Of a stretch of 64,000 bases of DNA, positions 11,955 to 24,735 are shown piece by piece. The position numbers and the translations under genes were made by a program. The notes under the pieces were generated by a model that worked only from the letters and a program-made list of their open reading frames with translations, was not told the DNA's origin and did no database searches. Source of the DNA: Rhopalosiphum padi (lineage: Eukaryota; Arthropoda; Insecta; Hemiptera; Aphididae); assembly GCF_020882245.1 (NCBI RefSeq), contig NC_083597.1:75804152-75868151 (forward strand), read 5' to 3'. Numbering within the stretch: position 1 is the first letter of the stretch; the number at the start of each line of letters is the position of its first letter.

Positions 11955-12290
11955 TATATTCAAACCATTGTTATTAAACATCAATGGTTATAATAAACCA
12001 AATTAAGGGAAAAAACTATAAGAAATAACCAATAAAAAAAAAATTTAATTTGTATATTTTATTAGACTTTAAACATAAGTCTTAGTCCCAGTTTTTCAAT
12101 CTGATTTATTTGTCGGATAACAAAAATATGGTATTTTCCAGTTTCATAAGTGTTATTTGGAGAATAAATCATTTGGTATAATTCTAATAATGTATTTAGA
12201 TCAATAATAATTGTAAATAAAATTATATTGACTTAAATTTGCATTTAAATAATTTTAATAATTCAAAAAAAGTTAGGTCGGTATAATTTT
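10968..12290. other. ENOX 3' region and AT-rich spacer
   Basis: There is no coding evidence. The first part is presumably the ENOX 3' UTR (an AATAAA-type signal occurs near 11396). A long TA microsatellite lies at about 11880-11951 and accounts for a spurious open frame ending in YIYIYIYIY. Confidence 0.5.
11880..11951. repeat. (TA)n microsatellite
   Basis: This is an almost pure alternating TA tract of about 70 bp with a few ATTA interruptions in its first half. Confidence 0.9.
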
Positions 12291-14099
12291 TTTTTTTTTG
12301 TGGCTGCGTACTAGTTGATTCCCGGGTATCTGTTTACCTACACGCTACACCGATACCGTTGAGTTGATTCCCGGATCATTATATATTATTTTCAATATTT
12401 AGTCAAATATTCAGCCTATTAGCGTAATCCAAGAGACCACGAGGAGGTTGACTGACAAGTTTCTTAAAAATTTTGTTCTTTTTAGTTTTTTTCATGTTTT
12501 GAAAATCATTTAATTTTAATTTATCAATTATTTATTGTGTTATACTATAATTTATTATTTATTAAGAAAATTATTAGTTAGATAAAAGTGTAATACACTG
12601 TTCTATTTTATACTATATTAGATTGGATACGGCGCGACTGAAATGCGGTTCGAGTGCAAGTAGAACATTCATAATTCCAAATCCAAAATCCAATATTTTA
12701 AAATAGATATAATCTTTTCTATGATTAAAACTGACGGTATAAGCACAAAATATAAATTAATCTATTCCATCATATAAGAATAACCTAACCTTTTTTTATA
12801 GTATAAGTGTCGGGGAACCGAAAAATGAAAATGATTATTATGACATGGGTATTGACATTATTTGACAATGATTATGAGTTGTGACTAACGTAACGGCCCA
12901 CGTAGGTATAAATAATCGTGTAAGGGGATGTGCAGTAGCTTGCAGTAATGCAGTACCTATAATAAATTAGTCACAAAATTCTTCCAAGTGTATGTTTAAT
13001 TAAAAATATTTCCAAGTCTAAACAATAAAATACCCACAGTTTGGTATCAATCTAACTGCTCGCTCTAACTCTGGTAAAATGGTTTTCCTATATATTATAT
13101 AATAATATGCCCTTTAGGCTTTAACCGCTATTCTTGGTTAAATGGGCATCTACATGACTAAATAGATCTACTCGTATAGTAATATCATTCGACAATCATG
13201 ATGAAAAAATCACAAAATAAATAAGTATGATGATTGATGACTTAATTTCTACGCACAACCCCGCGCGTGTCCTGTCAACAGTGAATAGTTATTGTCAATA
13301 GTTTGCCATCTCTCATTGGTCCTCAATAATAAAAGTTTTTAATTTTTTATCATTATTTACTATTTTTCATTTTAAATTGCTTTATCATGACAAAATAGTA
13401 AAAAAAAAAATAGGGTTGATCTATTTATTCTATTTTGTCATGTACCTGATCGTGACTATATCGTAGTTGGTTGTGGTTGTCTCACGCACATGCGCAGACG
13501 CACACGGCTAAGACTATCTGTTTGTTTACTTATGTAGTTATATGTAATATGTAAAGAAAATCCCCACCGTAGGCCTGATTGCCTGAATTCTTAGTGCCGG
13601 CGGCCGGTCGCTTCGATCATTGACCACTGTTCACTACTGGATCTGTCAGGTCTCAGAATTGCTGACTAGTGTTTACAGCGTGTTGAAGAATGAATTCTGA
13701 AGACAGGATTGAATAGTGATCACTGACCGATCAGTAGGACGTGGAAATATTCTATTTCTTTTCTATGTTTAACTGAAGAATGATGAATGAAGACTGGATT
13801 ATGGAACATTAATGCATTATTATAACCATCGATAAAGAAGTACCTGCATTTTCGCATTAACGGGTCGTCGTCCTATGCTACAGTGTATAACGTATTAACT
13901 TCCGTAAAGTTCATACTTAAATATTTCATAGTTGAATACACAGCCTTTAGAATTTTTATTCGCTTTTCTCACTAGTCAGTAGTCTCACTACCTGACGGTT
14001 AAATTCAAGTACCTATATCATAGGCATATTGCAGTTTCAACTTCCCAGTTCTTTCCTTAGACATCTTTTTGTACGTTTCACACTGGTCTAAATACGACG
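12291..14099 (+). promoter_or_regulatory. SPT20-like gene upstream region and probable noncoding first exon
   Basis: The region has no supported protein frame but is richer in CpG than its surroundings, especially 13490-13640 and 13840-13900. A strong donor (ACGACG|GTAAGT, GT at 14100) ends a probable 5' UTR exon that would join the acceptor AATGTTACAG at 16590, just before the SPT20-like ATG. TCAGT initiator-like words occur near 13975. There are two direct copies of AGTTGATTCCCGG (about 12313 and 12361), a 13-bp perfect inverted repeat (13386-13398 with 13430-13442), and an imperfect duplication of a GAAGAATGA-containing segment about 90 bp apart (near 13682 and 13771). Confidence 0.45.
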
Positions 14100-16590
14100 G
14101 TAAGTTCATATTATTATATTGAATTTGATTTGGAGTTTGTTATTTTAATTAGTTAATCACTGGTTCAATGTTAATCTTGGAAATGTTTATATGGACCAAA
14201 ATGCATTATTAGTGTTATAGTTCAGTGGAGAGGGAACTAAATTCAGCCCGATAAATTGACAATTATCCATGCCACTCAGTAAATTGTTTTCAATAGATTA
14301 TAATAAAATGTTTATTATCTTACTTAAATTTAACTTTTACATACAACATACCTATACATATTTCATAATGTAGAACATATTAATTTAATGAAACTTTTTA
14401 AATAATATCTGATATACAGCATTAAATGTTAATTCTAATTTAATATTAAAATAATAACGACAGTTTTGAAAACTGTTATATGTTTCAATAAGCTTGTATA
14501 TTATTAAAAATATTACTACAATTGTTTTGTTTTGTAATTATTAATTATTCAATTATTTCAAGCTATTTTGTTAAATTTATAATTTTCAACATGGTAAATA
14601 AATACATTTTTTAATAATTAAAAACAAAGTTATATAAATTATAAATAAAGTATTTTACAGGTTTAGATATATGAATTAGTGATTTTTGGGAAATAAAACA
14701 AAACATAAGTAAATAATATAAATGCATAAAGAAATTATTATGTCTGCTTAAAGCTTCAATGTTTACTCGATGTAAAAACTTCAATATAGGTAATTGTTAA
14801 TTAAATATAATACAAATTACAATAGTAAATAGGTGCCTACAAACAAAATTATATTTATTTTACCATTTAATTATAAAATAAGTTTTATATAATACACTTT
14901 AAAAATTGATATAATTATAATTATAAATTGTATAATTTTACCAAAATGTATAATATTCATTCCACTCGCTACCTACAGATTTTTTCAAGTAATTTTATGA
15001 TAAAACAAATTATTATAATTCTTCAAATAATTTTTTTTTAAATTTATTATTACATAGGGTAGCATGTATGACTATTTTTATTAAGTATTCTTTTAATAAC
15101 AGCGGTACCAATACATACATACATTTCTCTAGAATTATTAGTCATCGTCATATAATTATGTACAACTTTGTTGGTAGAAATTTAACTATCCAGGTGGTTT
15201 ATTATAAAAAAAAACCATCAAGATTTACCTCATAGTTTTATTTTTATTATATTATATGAGTATATGTAATTGGTAATATGAATGTAATTCAAACAAATAT
15301 TACAAATTGTTTAGACATTTATAATTTTGTAAATAATTATTTATAAATATTGACCAGGTTATAATGTACATATATAAAATATGATATGAGTAAATAAACA
15401 TACTTATAACAATTTTCAATACTTAGTAGCACATTTTTATTTCCGGTTTTAATAAATGTTTTTAAATTAAAATAAGTTAAAAATTTGATATTAAATTGTA
15501 ATACTATTACCTATGCCTTTTTATGATAATTTAATAATTTTTTTTTAGCCAATTGAAACATAAAGAATTATATTCTTTCTGTATTTGCGTTATAGTTATA
15601 TACTAAGAAAAAAAATTCTGAAATTTCAAGTATTTCTTAAAAACTGGCTATGGTTACTAATGGACTTGAAAAAAAATTATCATCTTGTTTTTTAAGTTTT
15701 TAAGCTGATCAAAAATAAGAATGTCATTTATATCTATGTGTATATATTTCTAAGAAAATAATTATTTTTTAAAAACTTTCATACTATATATCAGTGATTT
15801 TCAATCAGTATGTTGTGGAAGCTGTGAAAAAACTTTTAATAGTTTTATTAGTATGTATCTATATGTATATATAGGTATGTAGGTATATAAAATATGTTTC
15901 ACATATTATATGATGGTGTGTCACGAAAATGTTGTAGATGAAGTGTTGAAAACTACTGCTATATTATATCAATGTTCTTCAAAATTCATCCATTTGTTAA
16001 CACAAGTATATATTATTACCATATTTTAATCATAAAATTTTAATATTGCTTTTTTAAAAATAATTATTTATATATTTGAAAGAAAAGCAAAATACTAACT
16101 TTGAACTCAGATAATATAGAAATTCACTTTTTATTAAGTTTTTCACAAGTATAGACCAGGGGTAGGCAACTAGTTTTTAATGTGGTCTGGATGAATTGAA
16201 AAGACATTTTCTAGATCCAGAAAATTCTATTTTTATTTTATTTTATTGTTTTGTTTACCAAGTTATTCTGAGTCTATATAGAGAAAAATAATGAAAATAA
16301 AAATTAGCATTGAAGTAAAATAATATTGACGGTCTTCTCCCCACAGAATATCAGTTACAATCGTTGGCATAGATTCTTAAGACATCCTCTAAAAATTGAT
16401 TATAGGTAGTATCTTGTCCATATTTTTTAATATATTATAATAATATTATGTTTAAGATAAATATTCTTAACTAAATTATTTAATGGTGTTTAACTTCAGT
16501 GTTAATAATGACTTTAATTTTTTAATACTATATAAATAAAAATAAATCTGTACATTTTAGATACTTAATAATATTTATTTAATGTTACAG
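14100..16590 (+). other. Probable 5' UTR intron of the SPT20-like gene
   Basis: This is an AT-rich stretch without coding signal, bounded by a good donor and acceptor. The word CAGGGGTAGGCAAC at 16157 is a hAT-type terminal sequence without a visible partner. Nothing else is supported. Confidence 0.4.
16157..16215 (+). mobile_element. Single hAT-type transposon end
   Basis: CAGGGGTAGGCAACTAG is the canonical CAGGGGTNGGCAA-type terminal inverted repeat of hAT elements. I did not find the opposite end within the intron, so this is a truncated copy. Confidence 0.35.
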
Positions 16591-16601
16591 CTAGAGTCAT
16601 C

Positions 16602-19600
16602 ATGGAAAATTTAGCTGATAAACAAATAAGAATTGCTAGAGTAAGTTTTTATCTTTAAATAATAATAAAACTTAAATAGTTATTTATTTAATTAATTATA
16701 ATATTATGCATTTGTCCAATTTACAATAAATAATAGATAACAATGTTTATTTATAAAAACCGTATTAAAGAATTACATTTTTAATTTTTAGGCATTGCTG
16801 AATCTTGGTCATTCATATATACGTACTGTTAATATAGAAAATTCAGAAGAAGAAAGTGGAGAAACTGAAGAGGGGGAAACTGATAGTGAAGAAGCTGAAA
16901 ACAGGGAAAAAGAAGTACAAAAAGAAATTAAAGTAAATAAACAACAGAACATAGAAGAAAAGCAAGAGAAATCTGATAAACAATATACTAAGAAAGTAAA
17001 TAGAAAACAACAAAAATTAGAAAAAAAATCAAAGCTAGAGGATATACCACAATACTTTTATACAGATATACAACAAAAATCTAACAAAATTTCACCAGTT
17101 AAAGTTGATACAAAAAAACACGAGATTGAAAAAAATGTTGCAAATAAATCTTATGAGGATAAACACCATAAGTTAAATATTGACTTACCAAAAGAATTAA
17201 ATAACATTGTACAACAAAAGTTAGAATGCGCAGAAGAATTAATTGGAGAAGAGCAAGATGAGTTAAGTAAGAAACAGCAAAATTTGGATGTAGACGATCA
17301 CCCAAAAATTGTTATAGATAAAGAATATGAATGTAATGATGAACTTACTAAAGAGTCTGAAAAAGAAAACCTGGCAATACCAATACAATTACTGATTGAA
17401 GCCCCATCAATGCCTGGTGAAGAAGTAGAGTTAAAATTAAAACTAATAATTGACAAATTTGATATAAACAACCATAAAGAGATTGAAGAAAATCAACAAC
17501 ATTTTGATGAAGTAAATAAATCACAAGAAACTGAAAGAGATATCCAAGATAAAATAAATACAGGATCAATTCAAAATACCAAAGAACTATTTTATAATAC
17601 AAAAATAAAAGAAGATTTTAAAGATCTACAGCAAGATGACGATGAAGAAAATATGGATGAAAATCATAAAAGAATACTACAAGAAATCGAATCACTTATA
17701 ATTGATTTACAAGATAAAGAAAAATTAAAAAACAATATAAATGAAAAAGAAGAAGAATGTGACGAATTATTAGCATTACGAATTGCAAAAATAACAAAAG
17801 AAATTGAACAATTAGAGTTAGACATGGATCAAGAGCATGATGAAGAATTAGAAAGAGAGTATAATGATGAATTTTATCGTGTGTATTCAAAAGAAGGCAA
17901 AGAAAAGTTCTTAGAAAAACTACTTATTTCATTTAAACAAGAATCTGCACCATTCTATCAAAGAATTGAAAATTTGCTTAACAATTATTTTCCAACTAAA
18001 TTAGATAAAATTAATGGTAAGATATCAATAGATCCTAATCATTCCAAATTTAATGAAAATCTTAAAGAAAGGTCTGATTTGAGCATTGATAAAATGAAAG
18101 AAATACAAGAAGAATCTAATAATAAAATGAACAAATTTAAGGAAGTTGAAGAAGGATCTAATGTTAACACTTGCACATTTGAAGAAATGCCTGAAGAATC
18201 TGACATAGAAATGAAAGAATTCGAGGATGAAGCAGTACAAGAAAAGTCTACCATAGAAAATGAAAATGAAATACAAGAAGACTCTGATGTAGATGTTGTA
18301 GGATTTGATGACGAAGTAACAGAAAACTTGGAATGGAACTTACAAATAGAATCTGAATTAAATACAGATGAATCTGATGGGCAGTCGTTACAAGATAGTG
18401 AAGAAGAAATAGAAAAATTAAATGAAGATGTTAACATAGTAACTGAAATAGTTGATGATTATGAAGTTATTGAATCTTCTTCAGTAGAAGAACTTAGTCC
18501 AATTGAAGAATCTGATTTTATGGAAAACGAAATTAGTTCTATAGAAATGAAACAGCGTAATAGAGATATACATCAAAAGATTGATAAAGAAGGACAAGTA
18601 AAATATATTGATAGTATACACAAATTACAAGAAAATGTACATGAAAAAAGTAATAATGATAAATCTCAGAAATTTGAAGATTTGCAATTACAAATGGAAA
18701 TAGAAAATATTCAAGATTTAGACGAAATACCTTTAAAACTGAAAATACAACAAGAACAGTTAGAAGAAAAATTACATCAACAAATGAAAACATTTCAAGA
18801 AGAGTTTTATAAAAATTCAAAATTAGAGTATGACAAAGAACAACAGTTAAAAGGTAATACATTAAATGACCCTGTTTATGATAAACAGCAAAAATTGTTT
18901 TATAAGCTAAAAGACAAATTTCAAAAAACAAAAGAAGAATATAAAGATTTAGTACAACAAAAAATGATTGAAGCTTTACAACAAAAAGTTGATGAAAAGC
19001 GGTTACTGGAAATGAAAGAATTTCCAGAAGAGTTTGTTGAGCCAAATATAGAAGTAGAAGATCTCCATAAAGAAGTTTTGCAATTAGAACGTGAATGTAC
19101 TGAATTAGAGCCTGAATTTAGTTATAATATACCATTAGTTGTTGATGAAAAACCAAGCAAAAAAAAGACTAAAAAAGTCAAGTATAATTTATTTGATAAA
19201 TTACACGAAATACATAGAAAAAAATTATGTTTTTTTGCTGATTCTAAAGAGTGGCCTGAAAAAGTATGTACAAATAAAATAACATGATAAAAATAATATG
19301 TTACATTCATTATTAATTTGTTTCAGTATTTATACCCATCATGTTTGCTGGATGAATTATTTGATGATCCTTCAGAGGTTAATCCAAATGTCTTTGTGAT
19401 TACATTGTACTCTGTAGATATAGGTTATTCAATTAAAATAACCATGAATAAGGATGAACCACCAGTTGAAACATTTTATAATTACGCCGAAGATACAATA
19501 CTAGAATTCGTGGAAAGAGAACAACTTCCACCAAGTTTATTGCATTTATTTGATAAAGCTGATCCAATGCTATTTTATAACGGACGTGTTATAGCAGAAA

Positions 19601-22600
19601 TTCATAATAAGTATCATGCTGATGAATTAACAAGAGTGTATCGAATTTTATTGCATCCTCATAGTTTGGTAAGTTTGGTTTATTACAAAAAAATTTGTAT
19701 TTTATATGAGTTATTAATCAATTATTTTATAACATCCATTATTTTTCAGTCCATTCAGAGTGATTTAAATCGAATAATTGCTCAATGTAGTCCTGCCCAT
19801 TGTTCATATGAACAAAGATTAAAGATAGAGAGTGAATTGATAAGACTAAACTTTCCAGTCATGTGCATGGATCCGTCACCTCTTGCTGGTTTAACTGTTC
19901 AGTTACAACATCAATTGTTAAGTCGCCGAACCATAACACTAAACCCACTAAATGTAATAAACAATGATTCTTCCAAATTTGAAATGGATTTATTAAATAA
20001 GTCGCAAGAAGATACATTACCTAAAACAAAGTTGAATAAATCACAAAAATCATCTTCAAAATTGATGGTTAGTTAAAAAAATTATTTTCATTTTTATAAT
20101 GAATTTTACAATATACTTAGTTTAATTTAAACTAAATTAATATTGTAGTTTTTGAATCTCATACATATTTATGTTTAGGAGGATACTGCAAGTGACAATA
20201 TAATTCATCATCTTTTATGGAAGTTTGATTTCCGTATACTAACATTTAAACTTATCAAATTATACGTTTTTGTTATAACTGAAACTCGAGAATATTCTAT
20301 GTTATTGTGTATGAATTCAAAAGTTCCACATGCTCTTAAGATGAGGTATACAATTTATAATAGATAATTTAAATGATTGTATTTTCAACATTTCTTTGAT
20401 AACAGGTTTAAGATAAATCTTGAAACAAATAAGTTAAAAGCCTATATTGATGTGATATTACAAATTCTTAAACAAAAAGTTAATCCTGATATTATAGCGG
20501 TGCGACGATATAAAAGTGATGATAAATCAGTGCCTCGATCTATTATGTGTGTTCCATTGTTGTTGAATGATCATATTTATGAACCTAGTCCAACAGATAT
20601 TTGTAAGGTATATATTGTATAACAAAAATGAGGAAAAATCTCTCTTTTTTTAATGTTAATTTAAAAACAATTATTTTATTTTAATTTTAGTTGCTAGATG
20701 AATTGTTAGTAAATATACATAAAAATCAACCTGACCAACAAATGACTGATGAAACAAAAAATAAATTAAAAGTAAATAAAAAGGTAAAATTATAATTAAC
20801 ATTTTTAATAGATTTATATTATGTCAATTAAGTGATGTAGTATTTTATTCATTAAATATATTATTATAAGTTAATTTAATTTAACTGTAGCAAATTATAT
20901 TAAAACAAATAATTAAAGTATACTGTATACAGAATAGAAAATAGGTTAATATTAACTTGTCAGTGGTCATTGGCACAACTAGGGGGGGGGAGACTTAGGG
21001 GGCAGGTTTACTCTTCTCAAAACATATTTTAGCCCCTCCCCCCAATTTTTTTTTGATTATTTAAGATTAAATAATAAGTTAAGTATAAAATAGTGAGGAT
21101 GTGAGATACATCCTATGCATCCTATTATCATATTATGATGCAGAGAATTATTATAAAAGAATTATTTTAAAGTAAATTGTATAATTATAAATTTCAAAGT
21201 TTATTTTGCAATATACATATAATTTAATAAAAATATTTTTATCTAATAAATATTATGTGGGCATGCAGCATCGAGCAGCGGCACTGTGGCGGTCACCGTC
21301 CAATATTTTAGTTTGATTTTGGTGACTAAAAATGGACAAAATTATTTAGTATTTTTAACATACCAAAAAAATTATCCGTATTTGTACAATTGTTACTATT
21401 TAACTATTTGTAATTCAGACGATCCTCCTAGTGTTTTGGAAAGTATGAAAGGAAGTAAATTAAATTAGGTATTTATTTGTGAGCCTGTAAACCCCCTAAT
21501 ATTTTAGACCTAGTTGCGCCACTCTCAGTGGTTCAATGTTAGGGCTGAGGTTACATTTAAACATAAAACAGAATTAATTTTGTGTTTTTCATTTATATTA
21601 TAGTAAATTCACCTATTGTAGAATTTAAATGTAAGAATCTTATTTGTGTTCTATTATCAGTTATATTTTTAATTTTAATCTTAAAGCAAGTTTCAGCATT
21701 TTTAAAATTTATTATTTTACATAGGTACTTATAATTTGCTTTAAAATTAAAGTATAATACAAACTATAATGGAACATAGATACTATTCCTATCTTAAAAT
21801 TGATAAAAGATCATATACCTTTTCATTTTAATGAATTATTTACCTTTTGTTGAAGGTCATTTGTAAAATAATGTAGTCACAATGAGAATTAAGTGCTACA
21901 ACTATGCTGTTATTTTTATTTGGTTTTAGTTGTTTTTCTTACTATTTAGTATTTAGTATTGTAAGTAATGATTGTCATTATTCAAATATATTTATACATA
22001 TTTTTTATAGATGGATTCAAAGAAGAAAAATGTTAATTTTGGTAGTTCAAAAACATTACCAAAAAATCTAGGTAATTTAATTTATTTTTTATATATTTAT
22101 GTATTTGTATTAATACAAATGTTAATAGATTAATCAGTATAAATGACATTTTAATAAATTTTACATAATATACACAATAAATAAATTAAAATATTAATTT
22201 TTCTCATTATTCTTGTATTTTGCTTGTTCTTCATTGTTTAACACTTAATAAAAATAATAATAATTATTATTATTATAGTAAAAACTAACAGATCTTCTAA
22301 GTACCATTGTATTATAAAATAAAAAAACTTCAAATGCTCGATGAGAATTAAATTAAAATGAAATACAATTTGTTTAAGAATTATTTAATTAGAAAATGTA
22401 AAAAAATATCTACTAATTTTGAGTTTTATTATAAGAAAAAAAATTATATTTAATTTTACAGGAGTTAATACAGATCAAAAAAGGAAAAAACGAGTTCAAG
22501 CTTTTGAATCAAAAAAGTCAATTCCGCGTAAAGTTGAATCATTGTCGACAAACACAGTATCTGCAGATTCATTTTCAGCTAAAGAAGTACCTTTAGTATC

Positions 22601-24735
22601 AATTTTTTCTAATATAATACCATCAGTATCAAATAATGTTACTGTAGTATCATTAGAACAGTGTTCAGCATTATCACCAGTACCAAGCACTACAACTGTA
22701 ATGTCATTTGTACCAAGATATAAAACAACTTTTTCATCTGATACTTTAAATAATGATTATCAACTAGCATCTAAAAATGTACAACAATTTAAAGATTGTA
22801 GTATAAGCAAAAATGTCCTATCTAAATCAGTTACACAATTAAAAACTGATCATAAAAAATGTTTGGGAAAAAATGATATTTCACTGGAAACATTGTTTGA
22901 TAATACGAGCATAAACAGTCGATCACCTATGTACAATTTTGTAAAAGATAATAATAAATCACAATTAAGTTCTCGTGATGATGCAATGAAGAATATAACA
23001 GTTGTAAAACATGTCCATCGTAATTCAATTTGTCTGAAAGGTTCAGAAGTCACTATTAACAAAGATAAATTGCCTCTAATAGCAGATATAACTGAAGAAA
23101 CATTTCCAAATGATCCTAATACCACATATCAGGAGACTACACAAGTTGATGATAATTCAACTACAAATATAGATTGTTTGCCTAACTTACAAGTATGTTG
23201 TATATATAATTATTCAAATTTACTAATAAAAAATATAAACTAAAAAAAAAAATATTGACATCTTTTTAATCATAATAATTTACACTAAATATCTTTACAT
23301 CTAGTTTAGGACTAGCTCAAATGTTGTTTTTTTTTCTATAATACTATATGTATCCAAATATTTAAAGACAATAGTACAAAAAAAAATATTCTGAAACTAT
23401 TAATTAACTATTTTCAAATGTAGAATAGCTTGCGTTATTTCATTTTAAGGCTAAAATAATTTGTTTTTAGCCTATGAATTGCTTTAATCTATTCAAGGTG
23501 GTTTTGAATATGTTGAGGGAAGTTTTTTATTTTAGATGTCTGTGCTATTTAATCTCCGCCAAAATAAAATACCTGTGACTTATCCCCATAGAAATTAAAA
23601 ATAAAAAATCAGTAAAATTGATTTATTATTGAAAATATAGAACATGGTATTTACATAGATTTTTGTGCACAACTCAATAATTAAACATTTTATTAAATTT
23701 GTTTTTTGAACTCATTTTAAAAATATTCAAATACTTAGAATTCTGAGAAAAAAAACCAACAAATTTATGATTGTTCTTTATTAAATTTGAAAATATATAA
23801 TTATATACAATTAAAGTATTATTACAGTAAAATCTCGGTATCCGACAGATATCACATCACGCTACTGCCGGATTAACGAAAACGGCAAATTAATGAGGGT
23901 TCACATAAAAACACATTTTTTACTCATTCAAAAATTAAAAATTATTAACCTTATTGAATGTTAACTAAATAAAAATAAAATATTTAATAGGTTTATTCGG
24001 ATTTAATCTGATATTACTTAGTTTTATTATGTACGATAGTAACTTTATATACAAATACATATTGGTATGTATGGGTTAATATAGTCGAATTACCGACATA
24101 TCGGATAATCGAACAGCCGGATTACTGAGATTCTACTGTAATTAAGAATTGTCAAAAATATGATAATTTAATATATATAAACATTCATATTATTATTTGT
24201 TTATTTTTCTAGGTTACATTACCAAATTCTGTTATTACACTATTTCCAGCATCGTTAAACGAGTCCAAAATTCAACATCAGGTATAATATAACTAATTAT
24301 TTAATTTTTTTTAAATTAAGCTGGTATTAGTGTATAAATGTTTAATTACCTATGTATTCCATTAATTACATAAACCATAAGATGATATTATTATCTAATG
24401 CTTTGTTCAATATAAAAAAGAACCTTAACACCAATCTTTGTCATATAATCACAAACACGATTGGTAGTTACAAAACACAAATATACATTGTAACACATAC
24501 TTGTTGATACTGTGCACAGTAGCTGGCTCATAAGGTTCCTTTTTCATTTAATATAGCATTGATACGTTTAGTTTAAATAATTTATTGTAATGATATAGGT
24601 TATATAATTATTTATTTGATAATTAATTAATTTATTATTATGTAGAACAATGATGTTTCATTTCAAGAAATAAATTATACTTCTTTCTCAAATACCGAAG
24701 ATATCAAAGCTGCTAAACGAAAACGCACCTCATAA
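16602..24735 (+). CDS. SPT20-like SAGA complex subunit with very large acidic insertion
   Basis: Coding exons: 16602..16640, 16792..19263, 19327..19668, 19750..20067, 20179..20345, 20406..20607, 20691..20783, 22011..22071, 22462..23192, 24213..24281, 24646..24735. Phases close, giving about 1527 aa; human SPT20H is about 780. The N-terminal helix (ADKQIRIARALLNLGHSYI, residues 5-23) matches the start of SPT20. The conserved core spans about 810-1030: FDKLHEIHRKK, then DPSEVNPNVFVITLYSVDIGYSI, REQLPPSLLHLF, NGRVIAEIHNKY, RILLHP and CMDPSPLAGLTVQLQHQLL. In vertebrates these two blocks are nearly adjacent. Here about 780 acidic, coiled-coil-like residues separate them within one 2.47-kb exon. 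Residues 1058-1211 form a second folded-looking segment I do not recognise; the remainder is Ser/Thr/Asn-rich and ends in the basic AKRKRTS. In SAGA, SPT20 is a nuclear scaffold for the coactivator. Gene identity is confident; the downstream exon chain is moderately so. Confidence 0.8.
16846..19150 (+). repeat. Acidic, purine-strand coding region of the SPT20-like exon
   Basis: For about 2.3 kb the coding strand is dominated by GAA, AAA, GAT and CAA codons. They encode Glu, Asp, Lys, Gln and Asn with degenerate internal repeats such as EEGSNV, PEESDIEMKEFEDE and EDSDVDVVGFDDE. The antisense strand shows several long open frames as a consequence; these are shadows. The repeats are imperfect and look like old slippage or duplication. 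Confidence 0.7.
19669..19749 (+). other. 81-bp in-frame, stop-free intron in the SPT20 core
   Basis: The donor GTAAGT and acceptor ATTTTTCAG are strong, and removing this piece restores the SPT20 family alignment. The intron length is divisible by three and it has no stop codon, so retention would add 27 mostly hydrophobic residues between RILLHPHSL and SIQSDLNR without breaking the frame. Confidence 0.7.
20968..21524. mobile_element. hAT-like MITE with perfect 8-bp target duplication
   Basis: TCAGTGGT occurs immediately on both sides (20960-20967 and 21525-21532). The ends CATTGGCACAACTAGG and, in reverse complement, GAGTGGCGCAACTAGG are inverted repeats that differ at only a few positions. 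Both are followed by G-rich sequence (GGGGG runs) in mirrored orientation and by GTTTAC. The element sits in an intron of the SPT20-like gene and has no transposase. An open frame at 21286-21468 inside it is not a gene. Confidence 0.75.
23825..24138. mobile_element. pogo/Tigger-like MITE with TA target duplication
   Basis: The left end CAGTAAAATCTCGGTATCCG and the right end (reverse complement CAGTAGAATCTCAGTAATCCG) are terminal inverted repeats typical of pogo-group Tc1/mariner elements. TA dinucleotides flank both ends (23823-23824 and 24139-24140). At 314 bp and without a transposase frame it is non-autonomous. It is located in the intron 23193..24212 of the SPT20-like gene. Confidence 0.75.
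24414..24548. mobile_element. Possible short inverted-repeat element
   Basis: AAAAAAGAACCTTA on the left mirrors TAAGGTTCCTTTTT on the right, about 14 bp with one mismatch, with about 110 bp between. No clear target duplication is seen. Confidence 0.3.

Noticed and set aside
17099..19045. Several antisense open frames (up to 168 codons) opposite the large SPT20-like exon
   Set aside because: They mirror the Glu/Lys-rich coding strand (giving Phe/Leu/Ser-rich translations), have no protein-like features, and disappear as an explanation once the plus-strand exon is accepted.
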